From Anoplolepis gracilipes (taxonomy: Eukaryota; Arthropoda; Insecta; Hymenoptera; Formicidae), in contig NC_132980.1 in NCBI RefSeq assembly GCF_047496725.1, positions 11,300,572-11,364,571 on the forward strand: 64,000 nt of DNA, given 5' to 3'. The notes below the pieces were generated by a model, which did not search any database, was not told the origin of the DNA, and saw only the letters and a program-made list of their open reading frames with translations. Positions 49,520-60,861 of this stretch are shown here, one piece after another; positions within the stretch are counted from its first letter, which is position 1; each line of letters starts with the position of its first letter. Position numbers and translations under genes: made by a program.

Positions 49520-51828
49520 ATATGCCCTTGCTAGCGATTCCAGGATGACTTGCAACGTTGTCTTAGAGATGACAAAACGATCCTCCTCTTCCTCCTCCTT
49601 AGAGGAGGAGGAGGAGTACAACTTGGAAAAATTAATAAGCGACGAGAAAAAGAGGAAAGGAAAGAAGAAGAGCGTGCACACCGTGAATGCATCTCGTTTA
49701 AAAGATAGAGAGAAAACGGTGTGCGTGGACAGCAAGGAATAAAGAGTACTCTAAAATGTTAAAAATGCCAATTATACGGAATTTGAAGAAATACCAAAAA
49801 ACAGAGAGTCCAGAAGACGGCGTAGCATACAGCCTATAGCTACGTTCTTCGCTTCGACGTCGCTTCACTCCCTACGTCGAGTGACATCTAAGAACGAAGC
49901 GCGGATGCGGTTCCTGTCTCCTGGTCAAGCCGCGTCAGGGAATCACTGGACTAAGGGAGCCGTCCAAGACTGAATCGCGCGCGTCCCACCGACTCGCCAA
50001 GAGTGTTCAAGTCGAAACACGTTGTTGCAATAACGCTACACTGTAGCGGTGGCGCGATATCGTACGAGCGGACACGAGCTAAGCTCAAGTGGGTTCAAGG
50101 GTCGTTGCGTCACATCGCCCTCGATGTCACGGCGGTCCCGCCAATCCCGAGGTCACTTTATGATTATCCTTTACATGCGACTCTGTCGTGCTGCGTATCG
50201 GTCCAATCAACCTTGGATTCCGCCAGTCGAGTTTTACGACCTTTTCAGAAGACTTCCGAATCGATTCATCACCTTTAAGAAATGAATTTCCTTTATTTAT
50301 CTTTTTCAAGTTTCTCGCGAATCCACGAGCATCGAACAGAACGACGCTCACGCTTCATTTCTCTATCCACAATTTAAGAACATTCAAACGTTTCGTATAT
50401 ACTTATATATATACTTCACCTTCAAAGACTGACTGAACGCAATCATTCTTATATATATGTAAAAAAATATATTATGCACTGCACATTTATGCAGTTTGAC
50501 GTACGACATGTAAATTGTTTTTAATCTTTCATTGTGCTACTATTTTGCAAAATGATATGTAATTGGTATATATATTCGCGATAAATATGAAAAACGATAA
50601 TATTTAATCACCTGCGTATTTATGCAAATAAACGTCAAAATCAATGAGATTATTGATTATGTATTTGCAAGCGATTATCTGTACAAAAATAAATATTGTT
50701 TATTTCCATTAACATAGAATTGAGAATTTTTGCAAATATGTTGTTTATCGCATCAAAATGACAATTCATTAATAAACTTAACTCTTAAAAATCACATATA
50801 TAGATCTTTTAATCCATATTTTAATACAATATCCCGGGAGCTTTAATATTAATAATTAATTAAAAAGTTAAAAATTTATTTTTTAACGTTTGTTGATCAT
50901 ATTTTTACAGAAATTGTCAAGAAACATACATCAATTTTTGTAGATTTTTTTTCAAGCACTTTAAGACAGCTGAACCTGCATCAAGACATTGTAATTCATG
51001 TGAACAAGAATAGAGCAAAAAAAATGTGACTTACAAGGGTTAATGAGAGCGCGCTCGTAAATTAGCGCTGCGTTTATCAAAGAAAAAAAAAAAACCGAGA
51101 CAAAATAGAATAAAAAATTAATATTCCATCTAAATTCGTACATGACATTTTCACTTCTTTTCAATCCACGCTCCTTTCAGTAAAATCTCTACCGAGGAAA
51201 ATCGCGTGTGCATACACATTTCGAAGACGATCGCGTGATGTTTATATAGATTTTCGCGAGGCGAGGCTGTCAAAAATCAACGAGCGGCGTGTCTGGCGAT
51301 TGGTCGGGCAGAGTGTCAGGCGACGCGCCGGCGACGGTGATTGGTCCCCGCGACGCGGCGCGATCCGCCGCTGCGTGCGTTCACGCTGGTGACGTTTCAC
51401 GGGCGGAATCGCGCTCTTCTCGATCGAGTACCTTCATCCCGGTGCGACGGCGAATCTCTCGCACGTTACTCAAACACGCGGTACTCGCGGAGACAAAACG
51501 CAGACTTACCGGTGACGAATCCTGCGCGGCGGAGTCGCCCGCTCCTGCTTGAGGTTAGGTTCGTCCCTCCGTTCCTGTTCTGTCATTCGAGTCGCTCGCT
51601 GTCACGCTGGTCTCCGTTAAGGGCCCCGATTCGGCCGATCGTTGCTACCGTTTCGAATATTTATTTTCTTCTATTTTATTTTTTTTTCTTTTTTTTTCAC
51701 GAATCTCACTCGCGCGGACGTTCGCTGGCGAGGATCGACGAGTCGCGCCGTTTCGCCGTGCGATTCCAATTTTTTTTTTTTCACTTTTCCCTTCCGCACA
51801 CGCGATCGCGACCACTGATTCTCGTTAT
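49520..51828. other. ACC 5' region and intergenic sequence
   Basis: ACC promoter and 5' UTR are expected at about 49520-50200, a CpG-rich stretch. A TCCTCC/GGAGGA near-palindrome sits at about 49580-49617. From 50280 to 51180 the sequence is AT-rich with nothing recognised. From 51240 to 51830 it is CpG-rich again with two ATTGG (CCAAT) boxes about 40 bp apart (near 51299 and 51340), a likely promoter for the plus-strand unit downstream. Confidence 0.45.
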
Positions 51829-52587
51829 ATGCAGAAATGCGAAAATTTCACCGTGTATACCGACACCGTTCTACACCTCTTCGCTGATTCGCCTTTCGAT
51901 TGTCGCGTGAGTTTCCTACACGTTTTTACCGGTCGGCACAATGCGTATGCAAGTTTATAACTATGCAAGGCAGGTGTCGCGAAATGTCAACGAGACACGA
52001 GCGCAGTTGGTCAGGATAGGCGCCCTATGTGGACCGCGTTCGAGGAGACGCTATTGGTGCGAAGACCACCGTTCTATCTTTGTTATCTACTCCAAGTTAA
52101 ATAAGGATAGAACAAGTTTAATAACGTTAGTGTCTTCCCGAACGTAATCGTAATTACACGCACGATCCGCGATCATTTTGAGTCTCGATTCGTATTTAAT
52201 AAAAGCATGAATATAAGACAGAATATAAGTCAAATTGTATTCCGTGTCTCGGAAAATAATATATTTCATATCTTTGCATAGCGAATATACAAAGACATAT
52301 TTCTTGACATTTGGATAAATTTTCTTCTCGCCATTTTCTGATAAATAACTTTTATTAAAACTTTCTCACTCTTTATCGCAGTTTAAAAATAGCAGTCTGA
52401 CTTTGTGTTTACTTTTTTAATATTCAAGCTGATGTGTTTGTAAAAAAAAAAAAATGTTTAATTCATTGGCATTTATTCTTATCTCGTAATGTCAACTGAT
52501 TCATAATCGTTGCCCTCTAATCGAGTTTAACATCGCAGGTTAAAGTTACACATCGGCAAAGGCGTAGAGTCGCAAGTCGCAAGAATC

Positions 52588-52824
52588 ATGGACAAGTCTG
52601 ACAAAGATTTAAAATCGTTAGTGTTCACCGTCGCGTTAAGTAGAATAATCAAGAATTCTGTAAAGAATGAATTTCGAGATAAATGTTTCGAAGTATTGAA
52701 TACCGACAACACGTTTGGCGCGCAGACAGCTCTCGCGGCCAAATTGTCATCAATCGTATCTCGACGAGATTCCTCAAGAATGAAAATGATGAAAAATAAG
52801 AGTACGAAGGAATTCGAAGAATAA
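52588..52824 (+). CDS. small unrecognised protein, probably the last exon of a short gene
   Basis: Function not recognised. A 78-codon frame from ATG 52588, Lys/Arg- and Ser-rich, with an amphipathic helical look (KSLVFTVALSRIIKNSVKNE, TFGAQTALAAKLSSIVSRR) and a charged tail. The frame stays open upstream (LKLHIGKGVESQVARI) back to a strong acceptor, CATCGCAG, ending at 52538, so it is probably the second exon of a slightly longer protein. A candidate first exon is 51829-51906 (26 codons from ATG, donor GTGAGT) downstream of a CpG-rich, CCAAT-containing region. Its phase fits only if a nearby AG at 52544-52545 is used. There is no signal peptide or membrane segment. An intronless 78-residue product is the conservative reading. 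Confidence 0.45.
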   Translation: MDKSDKDLKSLVFTVALSRIIKNSVKNEFRDKCFEVLNTDNTFGAQTALAAKLSSIVSRRDSSRMKMMKNKSTKEFEE

Positions 52825-52883
52825 TCGACAGATTACAAAGACATTTGTTAATTATAAAGATATATTATCTCTCTCGTTTATTT

Positions 52884-52917
<34 letters not shown>

Positions 52918-53936
52918 TAATAGAGAGACATAATGTAAATATTATGTTCCACATCATATTGCGATATATCGAGAGATGTTGCAGACATTTTTTATTGATA
53001 AAACAATAAATAATAAATACATATGTAAAATATAATGGCACGGAATTTAAAAAAGAAAAATAATTGAGTCCGGTGTCACGCGCGCAAAGTTGGCAACATT
53101 TATGACAGCTGCGTAAAGTTAGATCAGAGTTAGGATTACGCTAGGTCAGGAGTAGGTGGACAGAGGTAGAAATAAATAAGGTAAGGATAGGTAGACAGAC
53201 ATACATAGGTCGGTGCGGTGGGTGGGCGGCGCAACGGAAGAAGCGTCTTTGATCGCCGAGAGTCCGGAGCGTCGACGAAGGTTAACGCGATCGTGTGCAC
53301 CCGCGTCTCTCGCGACCGACGCCGACGGTGATGCGGCGCGGAAGAAACGGCCGAGTGACCGGGACGAGGTAGCCGCGTTGGCTGTCCTCGATGTCGCCCT
53401 GATAGCTGGAGAAGCACGCAGGGGGCAAATGGGAGATGGACGGATACGGCTCGGGTCCTCGTCGTACATGTAATACGTTTCTCTCCGGCCAGCGGTGAAG
53501 TATCCGGCTGACAGAGGTTCTCAAATCAGGAGCGCCGTTCCAGTGGGTATCTTGACGTGTGGCTCTCTCTCTCTCTCTCTCTCTTTCCCCCTCCCCCTAG
53601 TCTGTCGATAAAAAGCTCGTTGAACGAGAGTGTGCGGCCCTGTTTGTAGAATGGCATCAATCCGGCGCTTCGCGTCGCGTCGCAATCGCGCCGGCCCATC
53701 CTCTTCCCCTCTCGAGTTTTATCTTGGAGCGTGCGCAACATTCGGGCGTTGGATGTGAAAGAAGGAGAGAGAGAGAGAGAGAGATCGCTCGTGACATAAT
53801 AGCTCCGTTATTTCCCCCGTGCGAGGAGATTTAGTCCACACGCAGTGTGGCGAACAAGAAGAAGGAGAGCGAGCGGGAGCGAGAGAGGGGGAAGCTGCAG
53901 AGAGACCCAGCTGTTCTCTCTCGCGGACTTTTGCCG

Positions 53937-53980
53937 GTGTGTGTGTGCGCGCGCGCGCGCGCGCGCGTGTGTGTGTGTGT
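53937..53980. repeat. alternating TG/CG/TG tract
   Basis: An unbroken purine-pyrimidine alternation of about 44 bp, with a (GC)n core flanked by (GT)n, inside the CpG-rich block upstream of the RhoGAP gene. Confidence 0.9.
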
Positions 53981-54997
53981 CTGTGCGCGCGGGGAGATCC
54001 GATATCATTTCTCCTTCCTTTATTCGCGACTTACGTCCGCGATGTAAATATACGCGTCGTCCTCGTATATACTGTCTCGAGTCGCGCGTGTACGCGCGAA
54101 TAGCGTCCGCTATGCGCTTTATTACGGTGCAGTTTCGCGAGCCGCTAATCATATGGCATATGGTCGTAATGATGATGATTCCGTTTGACGCCAAAAACCG
54201 AGGCAGACTTGCCTTAATCTCGAGATATTAAAAGCTTAACTCTCCTTCTACGTGTATGTGTGTTTTGTGTGCGTGCGTGCGTGCGCGCTTTTCGGGTATT
54301 GGCACTTTCGCGCGCGCACAGAGACGTCGGTATATAATAGACTCGCCTTCCTTAATACGCTATTCCGTTCGATCCTGAGGGTACGGTTTATACGTCTTAA
54401 AGTATCGAATGTATTGTACTATAAAGGTGGAAACATCTCGTGGAATTATTGTCTGACGGAGGGTTCAATCAAACGTGTTTATGTCACACTCTCGTCGTTT
54501 GCGAAAAAACGTTGTCCGCAAAAAGAACTGTAGGTTGAATTTTTCAATTGTATTTTTATTTTCGTGCGTTTCTGTGCGTTACAACGTGCGTGATAACGCA
54601 ACACGCAGTACGCGTATATGGCGAGCCATTGGGAGAAAAAAAGGGTCGCAGCCGGATCTCGTCTCATTCATGAAAAACAGATGTTTCCTGCCCCGCGAAC
54701 GTACATACGTATACTTGCGGATGTACTCGTCGTGGACGTCGGTGTTATTATTTTCTTGTGTTTTTATCGCTTAAAATTTTATCGGTTAAAATTTTTATCG
54801 CCTTTTTATTTTGATCATGATAATCTGTGTATTTGGAAAAAAAAAAAAAAAAAAAAACAATAAAGTAGATTGAGAGGGATTAGTTTTTATCTGATCTCTT
54901 TAACAGTTCTGTCACAAAAATAATAATGTTGCCTTTGTTTACAGAAAACTGCAAAAGACACAATGGTTTGGTTGAGAGGAACGTAAAGGCTTGCTGT

Positions 54998-55010
54998 CAC
55001 GTGGCACGTG
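54998..55010 (+). promoter_or_regulatory. two adjacent CACGTG E-boxes
   Basis: CACGTG at 54998-55003 and again at 55005-55010, one base apart, about 60 bp before a TATAAAAG. CACGTG is the core bound by Myc/Max-, MITF- and Clock/Cycle-type bHLH factors. Placement before the TATA box suggests a promoter, possibly of a RhoGAP transcript. Confidence 0.5.
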
Positions 55011-55067
55011 GCAAATCGTGTCTAAAGCCTGGATTCTCCTTCTCCTCGTCCTTGTTTACCAAGAGGC

Positions 55068-55075
55068 TATAAAAG
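55068..55075 (+). promoter_or_regulatory. TATA box candidate
   Basis: TATAAAAG in a locally GC-richer stretch, downstream of paired E-boxes and about 715 bp before the first confident RhoGAP exon. A solo LTR promoter would look similar. Confidence 0.4.
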
Positions 55076-55788
55076 ATGCCTGGACCATCGACACAAGAGA
55101 GACCCCGTGCACATAGACTCACAGACATCGAGTCTCAGACAACAAAGGTTGAATGATTTCAATATCTTGTCTAGAGTATCTTTATTTAGTCATAGATCAA
55201 ATTTGTGGTAGAATTCATGACGCAAAGTACATAGTTGTGTTCAATCAATCATAGATGAATTGTAGAATGTTAAACTGTGAGAGATTTGTCCTCCGATGAA
55301 ATTTTACCCACAGCAATTTTAGTCACAGCTGGATAGATTTGTATGCGAATACATGTATATCATTCTGTTTAAAAGTTGCATCGCATAAACTCGTCAAATT
55401 TCTTGTAAATTTATAAAGATAAAACCAATGTGAGAGGCTCTGTGAGAATAATAAGCTAAGGGATAATAGGCAAATAGGATACCACAGTTATTCCATGTTG
55501 TCACAAACCATAAACTTTTTGCGATATCAGTAATGTATCATTTTATTTATGTTTGCGCTGAAGAGGGCCAGAAATTGGCTAAAACGTTCGCATCTTTAAT
55601 TACGAATTAGAATGTCAGGCACCTAATTTAACTGTAGATTTTAAGAGTGTTTAATTTTGATTTTATATTAAGTGATTATATGCTCACTAATTACAGAACT
55701 CGGCTCCTATTTGCCTTTTATCTCTTAGTTTATTAGATATAAAGATAAAATATATCAATGTCATGTCTTTTTGCGAATGGAATTGCAG

Positions 55789-58700
55789 GGTCTGGGTGGT
55801 AATCGGACGGACGATTTCAGCACACCTGTTAGCTCTGGCAGCAATATGAGTAGTATCGCGCGCTTCCCAAAACTCGACGAGTGCGCTCACTTTCATTACG
55901 AGCACGTTGAGCTGAGTACTCTAGAGGTAAGATGTTAAAGATGCGCAAGATGTGTAGAGGAAAATGATCTAAGATATGACTCGGCTTTCAGGTATCCATC
56001 AATGAAGGATCTACCAATGATTCGGAAAGCTACGCCATTCGAATAACGTCCGGAGATGCATGCTGGACGTTACAGAGATCCTACGACAACTTTGTCATGT
56101 TTGACAAGCAACTGCACCGCTGCATATTCGACAGAAAATTTTCCTCCTTAACGAAGCTTCCAGATGTTCGGCCAAAAAATGCCTGTGATATACTAAAAGA
56201 TTACTTGAGCCGGTTCTCGCAATTGAATCACGAGGGCCTAAACTGCGGTCCGGTGTTGAATTGGTTACAACTTGATAATCGAGGAAGAAGAATCTTGGTA
56301 CCCGAATCGGATTCCTGTCCTATAAATACTCCGGCCGTCGCCGCGGCATATGCCGTTAGACCTTACACCGCTCAGGCACAAGATGAGATCTCCTTTCAGG
56401 TAATTGTTTCAGTCGAAACACTTTTGCTTCGAGTGTTTGTAGTTGGCTAAATTGCGAACCGTATACATTACGAGGACTTGGGCAATGATTGATCGAAGCG
56501 TGATTTATGCGACAGGTAGGCGACATGATATCCGTTATAGACATGCCTCCGGCAGGAGAAAGTACATGGTGGCGTGGAAAGCACGGGTTCGCAGTTGGAT
56601 TTTTTCCAGCCGAATGCGTTGCTGTGATCGGTGACAAGGTACCACGTCACCTGACGGTCTCAACGACAGTCAGATCGAGATTACCAGTGAAGCCCGTGTT
56701 GCGAAAGCATGGCAAATTGATCGCCTTCTTCAGATCCTTTATACTAAATCGACCGTCGAGGAGAAGATTGAAGCAATCGGGCATACTGCGGGAGCGCGTA
56801 TTCGGTTGCGATTTGGGAGAACATTTGCTAAATTCTGGCCAAGATGGTATAAATTTTAATAATATTTTTTAGATTTAGATATTATTATTATTAGATCAAC
56901 CATGAAAAAGAAGAGAAAAAGATTATTTATTTTTTTGTAGTGCCTACCGTTCTGACGTGCTGCGCGGAATTTATAGAGAAACACGGTCTGGTCGATGGCA
57001 TATATCGTCTTAGTGGCGTAACGTCCAACATTCAAAAATTGCGAAATGCTTTCGACGAAGATCGGGTTCCGGCATTGCATTCCGACGAGAGTATTCTGCA
57101 AGATATCCATTCGGTTGCGTCGCTGTTAAAGATGTACTTTAGAGAATTGCCGAATCCGTTATGCACTTATCAGCTTTACTCTACTTTTGTTAACGCAGTT
57201 CAAGCTAGCAGCGACGCTGAAAGATTGAGACGTATGAGAGATGCAGTTAGAAAGTTACCGCCGCCTCATTATAGGTATTTGTTTCATTTCTCACTTTGTC
57301 ACGTTTTTCTCATTTCGTTAATGTGTATATTTGATATATTTTAAAATTAATCTTTTTCTATGCACACAGAACATTAGAATATCTGATGCGTCATCTGGTA
57401 AGAGTAACTGCACGTGGCTCGGAAACAGGTATGACTCCGCGTAACGTGGCCATTGTCTGGGCGCCGAATCTTTTGAGATGCAAGGAACTAGAAGTGGGTG
57501 GTGTAGCCGCGCTTCAAGGTGTCGGTGTTCAAGCGGTGGTGACGGAATTTCTAGTCTGCTACGCGGAGCTTATATTCGGGGATGGTCCTGTCGGCAGACC
57601 AAAGTCATTGGCGATCACCACATCCGCGCGACTGCTTACATTGGAAGAGGCGCGCAATAGAAGTCTCAGGGGTGAACCCGATTATATAGAAGTAGGAGCA
57701 GGTCCGACCGGGTTACCGTTGCGCTATCACACGGTCATAGAGTTGCCTCGCAAGAGAAACGGTTCGAAGCGATCACCTTCGCTAAATTGGAGGGCGTTGT
57801 TCGGCAGAGGAGCTGTGGGGAAAACGAGACAAATCGGTACGCCGCCGCAAGTAGAAACAGTGCCAAGTTCCTTGAACTCTCTGCGACGACTGAGACCGGT
57901 CAAGAGCGCCGATAGTTTGGACGGCGAGGACGGCTTGGGTCCTCTTTTGGGAGGACCACCTCCTACCAGAACCTGCGGACACAGTCGATCTGTTTCGCAT
58001 GATTCGTACTTTGATCATTTAGCGGACGCACCCAACGCGCCCTCACCGTTAGATCTCTCAGAGATACAACTCAATTTCGATTTAGAGGAGCGAGAAATGA
58101 GAATGTTTTCGGAAGAGGAAGGTGGCGGAGTGGCATCGGTGGAAGCGTCACCGCGTCGCCAAAGAAACGAGAGTAATCAATGCGCTGCCACCACCGGCGG
58201 ATCCAAGAGAAAACGATCTCGTTTGGAAGAAAGACTGCACTGTGATGTTGAGCTACGTTTCATAGACAGCCAAAGTCCCGATCAGGTAAACTATTTTAAA
58301 GCACACTAAACAGTTTTGTTTGATTCAAAACTTTTGCACATTTATGTATTTATATATATGCGTTATGTCTAATCTCGGAAATCTTTCAGGTAATGGTAAC
58401 GAATGCGGATATACATAGTATCGACACACCGTCTCCGTTACCAACGCCAGGTTATTTACCGTTACTATCGGAAGCGTCTACCCCGTTAACGCCCGCTACG
58501 TTGCAAGGCACGTCTCACTCTGCGTCGCCAATAGCCAATAGTCCGAGAATAAGTTTCCGAAGTTTCACTCTGCCATTAGAGATTGGCGATGAGCGCGATG
58601 GGAGCAACGCGAATAAGTTGAAGGAAGCTAGCGTGTCATCTTCAGAAAAGCTATCAGACTCTAGCCATAGATTATCGATAAACCTAGAAGACAGAGATAG

Positions 58701-60861
58701 AGGGTTAAGATCATGCGAAAGGACTATGACGACTTGTGACGGACGTGTAGAATTGCGTGATACAAATGTAACCATGTCACTTTCGGATGTTGAAAATGAA
58801 GCTGCGAATCAGTCGAGCGCGGTTGCTTCGATTTTCAACAACACTATGGAGATGACGTCATGTAACAGGTTGTCCTCTCTATGCGGAGAAACGAAATCTA
58901 GTGGAATTACTGTATCTCGCAAGGACACAACAGGCGGATCGAGCTCGCTCGAGTCTGTGAAAATCTCGTCCAAGTCGTACGACGAAAAGACGAGCGCAGC
59001 GAAGGAACGCGACGACACTACCGATTTACCGGATAATCTTGTCGCTGTAGCCAATTTACCGAGATTGTCGTCATCCAATACGGCCGATCTCGATTCTCCG
59101 ATGTCGTGCGAGCAAACTCTGCAGGAGCTACAAGAGTCTGGATTTGTAATCTGCGACAACTCCGACAAAGTGTTTACGAATACAGAGAATCCGCGTGTGG
59201 CGAACAGCAGCAACGATTCCGGCGATTGGGTAATTATCGGAAGAACGACGACTGGTTCCCTCGCAACGCCAATCAGCGAATCGACTAGTCCCAATGATCC
59301 CTTTTCGGAATGTGGCGCACATCCGACGACGTCTCCGGAAAATGATTCCGAAACATTGTTGGAACTTACGTTGACTTCGACCGCCGATGCATTCTGCATC
59401 GGAGTCGACAACACGAAGTTGGAAAATCGTGTATCGACACAGGAAAATGAGAGGATGATACTCGATATTACAGATGCAAAGAAGTACATGAAAAATCACA
59501 GACACGAGCGAGAAGATTGCGCAAATGATCCGCAAACGAGTTTCAATCTCGTAAACGAGGGTAATCTCGCGGACGACTCCCATTCCCGACTGCGCGATCG
59601 AGAAAACGGCAATCGTTACTCGTGCACGATGGCAGACATTGATTCGAATCAGGAGTCTAACGCGAGGGATCAGCAACAACAGGTTCGCGCGTGTTACATC
59701 GAAGCTGATAACGCGAATGTATTTGGTACGAATCGGAACGATGTGAGCAGTGAAGAAAAGGAGACGTTCACAGAGACGGAAACTTTTGAAAACTACCATC
59801 ATCTATCGAGAGATACGAGCGCGCAGCGTTCCCTGCATGCCATAAATCGTCCAAGATTTTCGGACAAATCCGAGGACGATCGGAAGAGGAGCACGGTTTC
59901 CATGACGCAGGAAGATCATGACAACGACCATTGTTCAAATAAACTGTCAAACAAGTGCCAAAGTTTCGGATACAATAATACGCAGAAACAGCAGAGTAAT
60001 ACGCAACAAGTACGTAAATGCGCTTCCAAACGTAGCGACGAAGGTCACAAGTGCGTAGCCAGTTTGCAGCAGACTAATCAGATGCAGGATAACATCGAGA
60101 TGAGAATTCCCTCGGAGAACGCAGCCGAACCCTGCGAGGTCGCGCACGCACCGGAAGGTGCGTCCGAAATGATGGAACGGACATTGGACGCTCCGACCAT
60201 CCAGAGTACGTCGCCGACCGCTGACGATACGGTGGTTCTGCGAGATACCGCGGCCATCTTGCAGGAATTGGCACTGCAGAGATTATCCGGAGGCGCCGCG
60301 CTGGGAAACGCGTCCGCGAGAAGAAGATACGAAAGCGAGACCGCCCGAGATCGCAGGAGCTTCGACTCGGAAATCGGCCGGGAGATTGTCCGAGAGAGAA
60401 GGATGAGGCAGGAATTGGACTGCGCGAGGGGCAAATCCGAGGAGTTGCCGTCGCAACATCTGCCGCCCTGTTTGCGAGCTCGTCACGCGAGAGCGACACG
60501 CGCGGCGCTGAGTCGATCCCTGGACGAGGCCAAGTTCCATCGAATGACGGGAGAGATTCCGACGTTATCGGTGAAACAAACATCGGAGGAAGCGCAGCAT
60601 TGCTCGACGCCTAACGTCGGCGGCAGCGGCGCGAGCGCTTCCGACAAGATTCAACTGAGGAATCTTGGCGGTCTAGATCTGGGCGACCCGCAGTGCAGAG
60701 AGAGAATCGAAAAGTACAAAGAGGAGAGGAGGATGTTCTTGAGGGACAAGTATCGATCGGAGAGCTTCCGCGGGATTTCGTCCAAGGCGACGGAGGACGA
60801 CGGCGAGCAGGCGCTGTTGACCAGGTTGAAACAGAGAGCTTCGCGACCTTCTCTTCATTGA
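55789..60861 (+). CDS. CdGAPr: Rho GTPase-activating protein with PX and SH3 domains (CdGAPr / ARHGAP32-33 type)
   Basis: Stimulates GTP hydrolysis on Rac/Cdc42-type GTPases; the mammalian relatives act at synapses and the cell cortex. Exons: 55789-55926, 55992-56399, 56516-56846, 56941-57274, 57370-58285, 58390-60861. They join in frame to 1532 codons before the stop. A PX domain starts at FPKLDECAHFHYEHVEL and continues through SYDNFVMFDKQLHRC. An SH3 follows (EISFQVGDMISVIDMPP, WWRGKHGFAVGFFPAECV). The RhoGAP domain has GIYRLSGVTS, with arginine finger Arg315 in this numbering, and LPNPLCTYQLYSTFV. A tail of about 1000 residues is low-complexity, Ser/Asp/Glu-rich and probably disordered, with one conserved-looking island, RLEERLHCDVELRFID. 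The last exon alone is 2472 bp. The first in-frame ATG in the confident exon is 55846 (MSSIARF); upstream coding exons are possible. Confidence 0.92.

Larger units (their letters stand above)
52825..55788. other. 5' region of the RhoGAP gene, unresolved exons
   Basis: Contains CT/GA repeats (52889-52916, 53563-53583, 53767-53783), CpG-rich blocks at 53200-53740 and 53820-54330 with open frames on both strands, then AT-rich sequence. Upstream exon(s) of the RhoGAP gene should lie here because its first confident exon opens in phase 0 after an acceptor. I cannot choose among the candidate frames. No other gene is recognised. Confidence 0.4.

Noticed and set aside
51341..51910. 189-codon plus-strand frame in the CpG-rich region
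   Set aside because: Much of it is poly-Phe encoded by T-runs and Arg/Ser-rich promoter sequence. Unlikely to be translated.
53136..53524. Several overlapping frames on both strands, considered as the missing first exon of the RhoGAP gene
   Set aside because: None can be shown to splice in phase to 55789, and all three frames and both strands look equally open.
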